Shown here: positions 21,701 through 35,778 of the stretch, one piece after another
How the letters are laid out: each line of letters opens with the position of its first letter
Numbering within the stretch: position 1 is the first letter of the stretch
Position numbers and translations under genes: made by a program
Assembly (NCBI GenBank): GCA_022414725.1
Contig: CM039465.1
Location: 46,634,495 to 46,698,494 of the forward strand
Reading direction: 5' to 3'
DNA length: 64,000 bases
Source of the DNA: Microglena sp. YARC
Taxonomy: Eukaryota > Chlorophyta > Chlorophyceae > Chlamydomonadales > Chlamydomonadaceae
The notes under the pieces: model-generated
What the model was told of the DNA's origin: nothing
Seen by the model: only the letters and a program-made list of their open reading frames with translations
Databases searched by the model: none

Positions 21701-24700
21701 CTGAGCCATTTGTCAAACGGGGATAGGTGCCTCTGTAGGTAAGTGACTAATAGGATCCAGTGTGATCCTACTTGCCCTACCTGTCCCTAGCCTCGAGGAT
21801 ATCCTGCTGAGGATAGCCCTTCTCTTTCCCGCTTAAACTAATTTTGACTCGATAAATGCCCGCCCCCCTCAAATAAACATGTCAAATAAGCACACCACCC
21901 AACCTCATTAAATGTGAAGGACCCCCGCCCACCGAACACCGCCCACCCAACCCAACCCAACCCCGCCCATCCAACCCAACACTGCCCAACCAACCCAACC
22001 TGAGTGCCCTAACTGCCCTAGTGCCTTCCAAGTACCTGCCCAAGTGCCTTCCAAGTACCCTACCTGTCTCTCGCCTGGAGGATGTCCTCCTGAGGATAGC
22101 CCTTCTCTTTCAGACGCTCACGAGCTTGGTTGATATTGTCTTCAGCACTTAGCTTTGCTGCTCGAGCACGGTACTCTGCTTTTTTCTCAATTCTCCTGTC
22201 AGGATGGGGTGTGGAAAAGGGTTAAGGGTTTAGGGTTAGGGTTTAGCACTTACACACTAAACACACTGAACCCAGCAATACCTTGCCCAGGCTTGCAACC
22301 TACTTAAGGTTGTCGTCCATGTCTGCCTGCCACTCAGGCTTAGAGGGCGCAAACATGTCCCCCATGTAGCCGCTGTAATCAGCCGCTGCCACCAAGACCT
22401 ACAGACTAAACACTAAACACTTAACCAAGCACTATCTGGTTCAAGCTTGCAACCTACTTAAGGGTAGTCGCCCATGCCTGCCTGCCACTTAGGCTTAGAG
22501 GGCGCATACATGTCCCCCATGCAGCCGCTGTAATCAGCCGCTGCCACCAAGACCTACAGACTAAACACTATCTGGCTTAATCTTGTTACTTAATGAAGAT
22601 TAAGGTCAAGGTGAATGGCCGGGGCCAGTTTACTTACTCAAGGTTGCTGTCCATATCTGTCTGCTAAGAGGGCTCATTCATGTCTCCGATGTAGCTGCTG
22701 TTGTCCGCCGCTGCCACCAAAACCAACAGACTAACCACTAAATACTTAACCAAGCACTACCTTACTTAAGCTTGCAACCTACTCAAGGTTGTTGTCCATG
22801 TCTGTCTGCCACTCAGGCTTAGAGGGCGCATACATGACCCCCATGTAGCCGCTGTAATCAGCCGCTGCCACCAAGACTAAACACTAAACCAAGCACCGCC
22901 CGTCATAAGCTTGCAACCTACTTCAGATTAAGGATGCAGGGCTAGCAGTCAATGTTAAGGTTCAGGGTCAGGCTACCTACTTCAGGTTGTTGTCCATGTC
23001 TGTCTGCCACTTAGGCTTAGAGGGCGCATAGATACTGCACTCCATGGTACTTCCAAGCTCGCGCTTTTGCGCGCTGGCTCGCTGCCTTTTTGAGCCCCAC
23101 TGCGCGTTTCGCGCAGTTTTTTGCAACCCCCTGTGGGCGCAGCAAGCAATTTTTGCGCTTTTTGCACTACAAAGCGCAATTTTTTTGTTTTCAAGTGCGC
23201 TAAAGCGCTGGTCAATATGGTCAATGGAAGTACCCTATTGTACTCTGCCGCTGCCACGAATACTTAAACCAAGCAAAATCTGGCTTAATCGTGTCACTTA
23301 CTGAAGGTCCAGGTGAAGGTTATGAGTCGAGGTGAAGGGTCAGGGTCAGGTTACTTAATTAAGTTTATCGTCCATGTCCACCTGCCACTTAGGCTAAGAG
23401 GGCTCATTCATGTCGCCCGCATAGCTGCTGTTGTCTGCCGTTGCCACCAAGCCCTACAAAAACACTATCTGGCTTAATCTTGTAACTTAATGAAGATTAA
23501 GGTCAAGGTGAAGGGCCGGGGCCAGTTTACTTACCTTCGGTTGCTGTCCATGTCTGCCTGCTAAGAGGGCTCATTCATGTCTCCCATGTAGCTGCTGTTG
23601 TCCGCCGCTGTCACCAAAACCTACAGACTAAACACTAAACACTTAACCAAGCACTATCTGGTCCAACCTTGCAACATACTTAAGGGTTGTCGTCCATGTC
23701 TGTCTACCCCTTAGGCTTTGAGGGCTCATACATGCCCCCACCATAGCTGCTGCAGTCTACCGCAGCCACGGAACACTAACACACTAAACCAAGCACCGTT
23801 TGCCATAAGCTTGCTACTTACTTAGGATTAAGGATTCAGGGTAAAGCTTAAGGTTACGGTTCAGGTATAGGGTCAGGTTACTTACTTAAGGTTGTCGTCC
23901 ATATCTGTCGACCACTTAAGCTTAGAGGGCTCACGCATGTAGCTGCTGTAATCAGCCGCTGCCGCCAATACTTACAAACTAACACACTACACACAACCAA
24001 ACACTACCTTGCTTTTAGGGTTTAGGATTTTAGGGATTTAGGGTTTAGGGTTTAGGGCTTAAGCTTACAACTTACTTCAGGTTGTCGTCCATGTCTGTCT
24101 GCCACTTAGGCTTAGAGGGCGCATACGTGTCGGCTGAATAGCTGCCGTAATCTGCCGGCGCAGACCTGGGTGACTCAGAGGAGACAGACGACCACGTGGA
24201 AGACGGCATGGAGGGGGAAGGAGACGAGTACCCGGAAGGGGTGGAGGGGGGGGCGGAATATGAGGGAATAGGGGGGTAGTAGGAGGGGGTAGACGGCTGA
24301 GCGGGGGGTGGCTGGGGGGCGGGAGAGGAAGGGGCGGAGGGAGAGCCACGGAGGAGGGTGAGGAGAGCGTTCTGACGTTCGCCTGTGGTAAGGTTGGTGG
24401 CGTGGAGGTGAGGTGGGGCAGGAGGGGAAGTGCTACAGGACTAGATGGGGGTGGGGATGATATCGCAAGGAAGGGGGGGAGGGAATTGGGGGGTAGGAGG
24501 ATGGTGATGAGAGCGTTCTGCCGTTCGCCTGCGGTCAGGTTGGTGGCGTGGAGGTGTGGTGAGGCAGGAGTGGGAGTGATCCTGGACAAGATGGAGTTGG
24601 GGATGAGTACCGCGAGGAAGGGGGGAGGGGGTGTGGGTGTGTGTGTGGGGGGGGTGGAGGGAATTGGGGGGAGGGGGAGGGGGAGGAGAGCGTTCTGACG

Positions 24701-27700
24701 TTCGCCTGCGGTCACGTTGGTGGCGTGGAGATGAGGTGGGGTAGGAGGGGAAGTGCTACAGTACAAGAGGGGGGTGGAGATGAGTATAGCGAGGAAGGGG
24801 GGTAGGGGGGGTGGGGGTAGGGGTGGGAATTGGGGGGTAGGAGAAGGGTGAGGAGAGCGTTCTAACGTTCGCCTGCGTCAGGTTGGTGGCGTGGAGGTGA
24901 GGTAGGGAAGGAGTGGAAGTGATCCTGGACAAGATGGGGGGTGGGGATGAGTATCGCGAGGAAGGGGGGGGGGGGGGGAATTGGGGGGGGGGGGGGGGGA
25001 GGAGGGTGAGGAGAGCGTTCTGACGTTCACCTGCATTCAGGTTGGTGGCATGGAGGTGAGGTGGGGCAGGAGCAGAAGTGTTACAGGAAAAGGTGGGGTG
25101 GGGATGAGTATCGCAAGGAAGGGGGGAGGGGGGGGGGGGGGGCGGAAGAGGAGGGAATAGGGGGGTAGTAGTTGGGGGTTGGACTGGGGTGGGGATGAGT
25201 ATCGCCAGGAGGAGGGGGAGGGGGGCGGGTGGGTGGGTGGGTGGGGTGGGGGTGGGGGGGGAATATGAGGGAATAAGGGAGTAGTAGGAGGGGGTAGGAC
25301 TGCTGGGCGGGGGGTGGCTGGGGGGCGGGAGAGGAAGCAGCGGAGGGGGAGCCACGGAGGAGGGGGAGGAGAGCGTTCTGACGTTCGCCAGCGGTCAGGT
25401 TGGTGGCGTGAGGGTTAGGTTGGGCAGGAGGGGAAGTGCTACAGGACTAGATGGGGGTGGGGATGATATCGCGAAGAAGGGGGGAGGGAATTGGGGGGTA
25501 GGAGGATGGTGCGGAGAGCGTTTTGGTTGGGCAAGCCCCTTGAGCCTATTTGGCTTACTCCTGGACAGTAACAGACAGGCAGACAGACAGACAGACAGAC
25601 AGACAGACAGGGGAGAGGATGGACCACGGAGGAGGGTGAGAAGAGCGTTCTGATGTTTGTCTGCAATCTGGTTGGTCCTGTGCTGGTACTGGTACTGGTG
25701 CTGGTGGTGCTGGTGCTGGTGCTGGTACTGGTGCTGGTGGTGCTTGTGGTGCTGGTACTGGTACTGGTGCTTGTGGTGCTGGTGCTGGTGGCTGGTGCTG
25801 GTGCTGGTGCTGGTGCTGGTGCTGGTACTGGTGCTGGTGGTGCTGGTGGTGCTGGTACTGGTACTGGTGCTTGTGGTGCTGGTGCTGGTGCTGGTACTTG
25901 TTGCGGTAGTGCTTGTGGTGGTGGTTGTGTTGAGGTGAGCTGGGGCACGAGGGTAAAAGATCCTGGACAAGATGGGATTCCAGGATAAGACAAGGACCTG
26001 AAGGCCCAGGTCACATCATTGGCATCTCAGTATAGAGAATACGATATCGTACGTTGATTCGGGGCACTGAATCATCTATCAAATAGAGTACATGCATCTC
26101 GTAGTACATGCATCTATCAAATAGAGTACATGCATCTCGTCAATCTCAGTAGCCAGCCGAGCAGCCAGGGCATAGTTCCTTGGCAATGAATCATACATCA
26201 ATTTTATTTGTGCATGCATATATTTAATATGAATCATATTATTTATATTTGTGCATGCATATATTTAACATGAATCATATTATTTATATTTGTGCATGCA
26301 TATATTTAATATGAATCATATTATTTATATTTGTGCATGCATGTATTTAATATGAATCATATTATTTATATTTGTGCATGCATATATTTAATATGAATCA
26401 TATTATTTATATTTGTGCATGCATATATTTAATATGAATCATATTATTTATATTTGTGCATGTATATATTTAATATGAATCATATTATTTATATTTGTGC
26501 ATGCATATATTTAATATGAATCATATTATTATATTTGAACATGCATCCAGATGCATCTTACCAATCTTAGTGGCCAGCCGAGCAGCCAGGGCATGGGTAG
26601 CTCTTCCTAATTCTTGCTCTTCTCCACCCTTGGCACTGAATCACGCATTCAAATATATGAATATATTTGTACATAAATTTGAACATGCATCTCACCAATC
26701 TTTATGGTCAGCCGAGCAGCCAGGGCATAGTTCAGCTCTTCCTTGGTCTTGCTCTTCTCCACAACATCATCCTTGGCACTAAATCATTTTTTAATTTATC
26801 ATACATTCATTTTATTTTAATTGTTACATGCATTCGGATGCATCTTACCAATCTTAGTGGCCAGGCTAGCAGCCAGGGCATATTTCAGCCCGCCTTGGTC
26901 TTGATCTTCTCTACCATACCATAATTGGCACTGATTAATTTCTTCATATATGTTTAATATTTAAATTTATTCATGCATCTTGCCAATCTTAATGGCAAGC
27001 CGAGCAGCCATGGCATAGTCCTGCTCTTCCTTGGTCTTACTCCTCTCCACCACACCCTAGGCACTGAATCATGAATTCAAATATATTACCGGAAATATAT
27101 TTGTATACATATTTTAACATGCATCTCACCAATCTGAGTGGCAAGCTGAACAGCCAGGACATCAAGCAGTTATTTTTGGTCTTACTCCTCTCCACCACAC
27201 CCTTGGCACTGAATCATGCATTCAAATATATGAATACATAGGTACCATGGTACTTCCATTGACCAAATTGGCCAGCGCTTAAGCGCACTTGAAAACAAAA
27301 ATACTGCGCTTTGTAGTGCAAAAAGCGCAAACATTGCTTGCTGCGCCCACAGGGGGTTGCAAAAACTGCGCGAAACGCGCAGTGGGGCTCAAAAAGGCAG
27401 CGCGCCAGCGTGCGCTTGGAAGTACCCTAATAGGTTCACAAATTTGGACAAGCAGCTCACCAATCTTAGTGTCCAGCCGAGCAGCCAGGGCATAGTTCAG
27501 CTCTTTCTTATTCTTGCACTTTTCCACAACACCCTTGGCACTGATTCATTTCTTTATATCTATTTAATATTTATATTTGTACATGCATCTTACCAATCTT
27601 AGTGGCCAGCCGTGCAGCCAGAGCACACTTCAATTCTTCCTTATTCTTGCTCTTCTACACAGTATCCGTGGCACTGAATCATTTATTCATGTATATATAA

Positions 27701-29981
27701 TATTTATTTTTGTACATGCATCTCACCAATCATAGTGGCCAGCCGAGCAGCCAGGTCATAATGCAGCTCTGCCTTAGTCTTACTCTTTTCTAGAACACCC
27801 TTGGCACTGAATCATTTATTCATGTATATATAATATGTATATTTGTACATGCCTCTCACCAATCATAGTGGCCAGCCGAGCAGCCAGGTCATAATGCAGT
27901 TCTGCCTTAGTCTTACTCTTTTCTAGAACACCCTTGGCACTGATTCATTTCTTTATATCTATTTAATATTTATACTTGTACATGCATCTCACCAATCTTA
28001 GTGGCCAGCCGAGCAGCCAGGGCATAGTGCAACTCCGCCTTTGTCTTACTCCTCTCCACCACTTCCTTAGCTGCAGCCTTCTCCCTGAGCGAGAGCTTGG
28101 CCCCCTCCTCGTCACCTTTCCTGAGCTGCAAACAAAGTGGATCAAACTTTATTTATATTGATTCAGAAGTATATTGATTCAAAAGTATTTTGATTCAAAA
28201 GTATTTTGATTCAAAAGTAGCCCTAATGCGTGCTACATTTTGTATGGACATTTTGTCATTTTTTCATTTGCAGCCTTCTCCTTGAGGGAGAGCTTGGCTC
28301 CCTCCTCGTCACCTTTCTTGAGCTGCAAAAAAAGTCGATCAAACTTTATTTATATTGATTCAAAAGTATATTGATTCAAAAGTAGCCCTAATGCGTGCGC
28401 GTTTTGTATGGACATTTTGTCATTTTTTCATTTGCAGCCTTTTCCCTGAGGGGGAGCTTGGCTCCCACCTCCTCACCTTCTTTCTTGAGCTGCAAACAAA
28501 GACGATCATTTTTTTAATATTTGTTTATTCAGATGTAGCCCTAAAGTGGGCCGCGTTTTGTGTGGACATTTGTCAATTTATCATTTTGCATTTTGTCATT
28601 TGCAGCATTTGAGGGAGAGCTTGGCCCCCTCCTCGTCACCTTTCTTGAGCTGCAAACAAATACAATCATTTTTGCAATATTTGTTTATTCAAATGTAGCC
28701 CTAACGTGGGCTGCGTTTTGTGTGGACAAATTTGTATTTTATAATTTGTTGTTTTGTCAGTTGCAGCCTTTTTCCTGAGGGAGAGCTTGCCACCCTCCTC
28801 ACCTCCTTTCTTGGGCTGCAAACAAATGCGATAATTTTAATTGTTTTATTCAAATGTAGCCCTAACGTGGGCTGCGTTTTGTGTGGACATTTTGTCAATT
28901 TCTCATCTTGCATTTTGTCATTTGCAGCCTTCTCCTTGAGGGAGAGCTTGGCCCCCTCCTCGTCACCTTTCTTGGGCTGCAAACAAATGCGATAATTTTA
29001 ATTGCTTTATTAAAATGAAGCCCTTAATTGGGCTGCGTTTTGTGGGGACATTTTGTCATTTATAATTTGACATTTTGCCAGTTTCCGCCTTTTCCCCGAG
29101 GGAGAGCTTGGCCCCCTCCTCACCTCCTTTCTTGAGCTGCAAACAAAGACGATCATTTGTTTGTTATTATTTAATTAAAATGAAGCCCTTAATTGGGCTG
29201 CGTTTTGTGTGGACATGCCTTTGTCTAGCTCTTCTCCACAACATACTTAGTTGCGGACTTCCCCTTCAGAGAAAGCTTGACCCCTTCTCGTCAACCTTTT
29301 TTGGGCTGCAAACAAAGACAATCAAAACTGTAGTTATATTGATTCAAATGTAGCCTTTCAGTTAACATGTTTTGGTCTTGCTCTTCTCCACAGCATTTTT
29401 TGGCGGCAGCCTCCTCCTTCTTTTTTCAGCCTCCTACTTATTTTTGCAAACAATTACGATCAAAAGGTTATGTATATTGATTCAGATCAGGGTACTACTG
29501 AGCGCTGCCTTTTTGAGCCCCTCTGCGCGTTTCGCGCAGTTTTTCAACCCCCTGTGGGCGCAACGCGCAGTTTTTACGCTTTTTGCACTAATAAGCGCTG
29601 ACTAATTTGACGTTTGTGCGCTTTAAGCGCTGACCGATTTGGCAAGAAGTAGTACCCTGATTCAGATGTCGCGGTGGTTGGCCCCAGTGCCAGCAAACGG
29701 GCCGGCCCCCTCAACCTCACTCCTCACAAAAAGGCGTACTATCTATGTATGTAACATAAGTGGCACAAGGACGAAGGACGATGGTTTAAAACGGTACCTA
29801 TTGATTGCAAAAGTGTGTATGGGTGTGTGTGGGGTGTGTGTGTGGTGGGTGTGTGTGTGTGTGTGTGTGGTGGTGGTGGTGGGGGTAGTGGTTTAGGGTT
29901 ATGGGAAGCACAAGATTGATTCAAATGTAGCACAAGGACGATGCAAGATGGATTAAAGTGGTGCCTTCTATTGATTGCCTA

Positions 29982-30044
<63 letters not shown>

Positions 30045-33000
30045 AGGGTTTAGGGTTCTGGGGAGCACCAGTTTGGTTTAAATGTAGCACAAGGACGATG
30101 GAGGATGGGTTAAAGCGGTGCCTCCTATTGCTTGCAAAAGATGGACCAAATTGTATAGATTCAAAGCAGACCAAATTAGATTGATTGAATAAGTAAAACC
30201 AAATTGTTTTGGTTCAAAACATTGACCCACTTCCAAGGACACAGGTGTGAATGAAGCGGTGGCATGCCTTCAAAAGGCAATTGAATCTGGTCCTAAGTTT
30301 TAAATCAATAGAAAATGACGTTTTGATCCAAAATGTTTTGCAGCCCAAGAAAGGCACGCCACAACTTCATACACACCTGTGAGTTGCAAACCATTTTTCT
30401 GATTTATTTGTTTTCATTGAAAACTCAGGCCCCCAATTCAATTGGTGTGTACAAAGCTGTGTCAAGCCTTTTTTCAGCTGCTCGCCAACGTTGGATCAAA
30501 AGGGTGCTTTGTGTTGATTGAACACGTAGGAATAAATTGAATTTATTCAATTTTTCAACACCAAAGGACACGGGTGCATATGAAGCTGCTCGCCAACGTT
30601 GGATCAAAAGGGTGCTTTATGTTGATTGAACACGTAGGAATAAATTGAATTTATTCATTGAAGTACCGGCCCTCCAAGTACCGGCTCTCAGGGCGGTACT
30701 CCAAGTACCGGCCGGCCACTTGCTAGTAACGCCCACGAGTATTAGGCAGCTATAAGCTATAAGCTATAAGCTATAAGCTGCCTAAGACTTGCGAGTACCG
30801 CCCAGAGGGCCGGTACTTGGAGGGCCGGTACTTGCGTGTGGGCATCATAAGGGTGTTTTATGTTGACTGAACGCGTAGGAATAACTTGAATTTATTCAAT
30901 TTTTCTACACCCAAGGACATGGCTGCGTATGAAGCTGTGGCGTGCCTTTCTTGGGCTGCAAAACATTTTGGATCAAGACGTCATTTTCTATTGATTTAAA
31001 ACTTAGGACCAGATTCAATTGATTCAAAACATAGACCCACTTCCAATGAAACGGGTGTGTATGTATGGTACAGTCCAGGGGTAGGCCATATAGGCTAAAG
31101 GGACTTGCCCAACCGTAGTAGGAAGGGCTAAAAAAGAAAAAGCACTGATGAACTGAACCCCAAACAATCGTTTTACTGACGGGGGCCCTGAGTTCGTGCT
31201 ACAGTGATCATTTAATTCTGCAATATATTTAAACCATCATCTTAATAGGGTGTATGAAGCTGTGGCATGCCTTTCTTGGGCTGCTCGCCAATGTTGGATG
31301 AACAGGTCTTTTGCACTGAATTTAATTGTACTGAATTTAATTGTACTGAATTTAAAACTTAGGCTCCAATTCAATTTGTGCTTACAAAGCTGTGGCAATC
31401 CATTCTTGAGCTGCTCACCAATGTTGGATTTAAAGGTTCTTTTGTGTTCAATTTAAAACTTAGGCTCCAATTCAATTTGTGTGTACAAAGCTGTGGCAAG
31501 CCTTTTTTGAGCTGCTCACCAATGTTGGATTAAAAGGGTAGGGATAGGCAATATGATATCATGTGATTTCATGTCATCATAGGATATCATGTGATATCAT
31601 ATGATGCCGGCAGTCCGACTAGGCTAAAGTTACCATTTATGTACGATATCATATGATGCAATTTGTATGCTATCATATGATATCATACTTGCCTTTGGTC
31701 AACATCATATGATATACCGACCCCTATATATATAATATATAGATTGAAACCATAGGAACGAATGTGATTGATTCAAGACATAACATCCAAGGACACAGGC
31801 GTGTATAAAGCTGTGGCATGCTTTTCTTGGGCTGCAAACATTGTTTTTTCTTCATTGAAAACAGAGGAACGAATTGAACTGATTTTTTGGGCTGCAAGCA
31901 TTTTTTGTTTTTTGTTTTTTGTTTTTTTGTTTTTTTGTTTTTTTGTTTTTTTGTTTTTTGTTTTTTGTTTTTTATTGATTGAATACGTAGGAACAAATTG
32001 AACTGATTCAAGAAGTAGACACATCCAAGGACACGGGTGTGTATAAAGCTGTGGTATGCCTTTCTTGGGCTGCAAACATTATTCGTTTTTTTTTTAAACA
32101 GAGGAACTGATTCAAGACATAGACACATCCAAGGACACGGGTGCGTATGAAGCTGTGGTATGCCTTTCTTGGGCTCCAACTTTTTTGTTTGTTTGTTTGT
32201 TTTTTTGATTGAAAACGTGGGACCAAATTGAATTGATTCAAAACGTAAACACAACATCCAAGGATGTGTGTGTGCATGAAACTGTGACATGCCTTTTTTG
32301 GGCTGCAAACATTATTTGTTTTTTGTTTTTTGTTTTTTTGTTTTTTATTGATTGAATACGTAGGAACAAATTGAATTGATTCAAGACGTACACACAACAT
32401 CCAAGGATGTGTGTGTGTATGAAGCTGTGGCATGCCTTTCTTGAGCTGCAAACTTTGTTTTTTATTTATTATTTATTGATTGAAAACGAAGGAACAAATT
32501 GAATTGATTCAAGACATATACACGGTATCCATTTTGTTTTGCTTTTTATTGATTAATTACACTGCTGTCTCGCACCTTCTCAATGGACTCACCCCTCGCC
32601 CACACCACCTCCCCTCACCCACCACTCCTCCTCACCCAACCCCAACCAACAACAACCAACCCCACCACCCACCTTCTCAATTGCCATCAATTCCAGCAAT
32701 CCGACCATCTCTGTCACCTTCACAGACGTCTGTGCACACGACTCAGCTGCGAGGCACAGAGGAAAGACACAGGCTGGGTGGTGTGTGGGGCTAAGTGGGG
32801 GTGTGTGGTGGGCGGGTGGTGTGTGGGGGCTGGGTGGGGGGGTACGGTGGGTGTGTGTGAGTGTGCTATACTTGATGAGCACTGAGAACGATGTCCATGA
32901 CTAGCACTAACTGCGCTTTACAGGATAACAACAATCCCACCAGTCACCGTCATTCACGTCTGTGCACACGACTCAGCTGCAAGGCAAAGAGGAAAGACAC

Positions 33001-33395
33001 AGGCTAGGTGGGGGTGGGGGCGGTAGTATATAGATAGTATTGTCGATGACCAGCACTAACTGGGCTTTACAAGATGAACAGAAATCCAACCACCCCCAAC
33101 CACCCAACCCAACCCAACCACCCAGGTGGGTGGGGTTGGGTGAGTGTCTTGTACTTGAGGAGCGCTGAGTGTTTTGTCCATGACTAGCACTAACTGCACT
33201 ACATGGTGAACAGCAATCGCACAAACTCAGTCACCGTCATTCACGCCTGTGCACACGAATCTGCTGCAAGGCAAACAGGAAAGACACAGGCTGGGTGGTG
33301 TGTGGGGTTGGGTGTGTGGGTGGGTGTGGTGTGTATGTGTGTGTGGTGTGTGTGTGTGGAGGGGTGGTGTGTGGGTGTGGGTGGTGTGGGTGTGG

Positions 33396-33426
<31 letters not shown>

Positions 33427-35728
33427 TCATCAACGTCCGTGCAGTCGTGCACACGACTCAGCTGCGAGGCAAATAAGCAGAGGAAAGACACAGGCATGGG
33501 CATAGGTATGAGCATCTCCAGCTTAGCCAGCTCCTTCCGAACTGCCGCGACACAACTGAACAGACATAACATACACTAACTGGCATACCTTAACCAACCA
33601 ACCACCCCCCCACCCGCCCCACACACACCCATATCTGTCTCAACAGCCGCATCCCTCCCTGTCTCCAGCCCAGCCAGCTCCTTACGAACTGCCCCGACAC
33701 AACAATGCCCATGACCTGAACAGACATACATACATACTGGCATGCCTAAACCCTAACCCCACCCCACCCACCCACCCCACCCACACCCATATCTGTCTCA
33801 ACAGCCGCATCCCTCTCTTTCCCAAGCTCAGCCAGCTCTTTACGAACTGCCCCTACACAACAATGCCCCATGACTGGAACAAACATACACACATACACAC
33901 ACCCATACCCATACCCATACCCCCCTCACCACACACACACACGCACACACCCATACCTGTCTCAACAGCCGCATCCCGCTCTTTCACCAGCTCAGCCACC
34001 CACACGCAGACCCCATACCCCCTATACCCCATACCCATAACCCCTCCCCCCCCACCCACACCCATACCCTTACATACCCCCCCCACCCACACCCATACCC
34101 ATACCTGTACTCCCACCCACCCACACACCCATACCTGTACCCCCCCCCCACCCACACCCATACCCATTACATACCCCCCCCACCCACACCATACCCATAC
34201 CTGTACCCCCACCCACACACACACCCATACCCATACCTGTATCCCCACCCACCCACCCACCCATACCCATTACCTGTACCCCCCACCCACCCACACACCC
34301 ATACCCATACCTGTACCCCCACACACCCATACCATACCCATACCTGTACCCCCCCACACACACCCATACCCCATACCTGTACCCGCCCACCCACCCATAC
34401 CCATACCTGTACCCCCACACCCACACACCCATACCCATACCTGTACCCCCCCACACACACCATAACACCCATACCCATACCTGTACCCCACCCACCCACA
34501 CACCCATACCCATACCTGTACCCCCACCCACCCACACAACCCTACCCATACAATACCCCCCCCCACCCACACCCATACCCATACCTGTACCCCCACCCAC
34601 CACACACACCCATACCCATACCTGTACCCCCCCACACACACACACCCATACCCATACATACCCCCCCCCACCCACACCCATACCCATACCTGTACCGCCA
34701 CCGCACACACACACACCATACCTGTACCCCCACCCACCCACACACCCATACCTAACCTGTACCCCCCCCACACACACACACCCAACCCATACATACCCCC
34801 CCACCCACACCCATACCCATACCTGTACCCACACACACACACACACCCATACCTGTACCCACACACACACACACACCCATACCATATACATGTACCCCCC
34901 CCACACACACACCCGTACCCATACATACCCCCCCCACCACACCCATACCCATACCTGTACCCCCCACCCACACACACACCCATACCTGTACCCCCACCCA
35001 CCCACACACCCCATACCTATATACCTGCACCCCCCCCACACACACACACCCATACCCATACATACCCCCCCCCACCCACACCCATACCCATACCTGTAAC
35101 CCCCACCCACACACACACCCATACCTGTACCCCCACCCACACACACACCCATACCTATACCCCCCCACACACACACACCCATACCCATACATACCTCCCC
35201 CACCCCACACCCATACCCATACCTGTACCCCCACCCACACACACACCCATACCTGTACCCCCACCCACCCACACACCCATACCCATACCTGTACCCCCAC
35301 CCACCCACACACCCATACACATACCATATCCCACACCCCCCCACACACACCCCCACACACATACCCCTACACCTGTTTCAACAGCCGCATCCCGTTCTTT
35401 CACCAGCTCAGCCACCCACACGCACGCCCACATACCCCCCTACACATACCCATAAACCCCCACCCACCACACCCATACCCATACTTGTACACCCCCCCCC
35501 CCTCCACACACACACACACCCATACCCATACCATACCCCCCCACACACACACACACACAACCCACACACACCCATAACCCTATACGTGTTTCAACAGCCG
35601 CATCCCCGCTCTTTCACCAAGCTTCAGCCACCCACACGCACACCCCATACCCCCCTACACATACCCAAACCCCCCACATCCACACCCATACCCATACATA
35701 CCCCCCACCCATACCCATACCCATACAT

Positions 35729-35778
<50 letters not shown>

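Larger units (their letters stand above)
22290..24060 (-). repeat. gene B exon 5 donor-side array
   Basis: Nine copies of the exon 5 3' end plus donor (AADYSGYMGDMYAPSKPEWQ, ADMDDNL, then GTAGGTTG or GTAAGT) lie between 22.3 and 24.0 kb at 90-250 bp spacing. Many copies keep an intact frame and intact donor. One is interrupted by the MITE at 23046-23234. Confidence 0.85.
26040..27990 (-). repeat. gene B exon 4 donor-side array
   Basis: About ten copies of the exon 4 3' half plus donor (ELNYALAARLATKI, then GTGAGATGCATG) lie from 26.55 to 27.95 kb, with a fragment at 26.14 kb. A 41-bp AT-rich array (26.20-26.53 kb) lies inside. Sequence between copies is TGCATG and AT-rich. Confidence 0.85.
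28250..32460 (-). repeat. gene B exon 4 acceptor-side array
   Basis: Eight copies of intron end plus about 50 bases of exon 4 start (KKGDEEGAKLSLKEKAA-type) lie at 28.29, 28.46, 28.63, 28.79, 28.95, 29.11, 29.27 and 29.42 kb. From 30.3 to 32.45 kb a further eight or so units keep only TTTGCAG followed by about ten exon bases (CCCAAGAAAG), then diverge. GTTTTTT tracts and a 43-base G/C homopolymer (30000-30043) lie among them. Confidence 0.85.

Noticed and set aside
34070..35362. 430-codon minus-strand frame rich in Gly, Val, Tyr and Trp
   Set aside because: It translates GTATGGGTATGGGTGTG repeats between exon 2 copies; low complexity and intronic.
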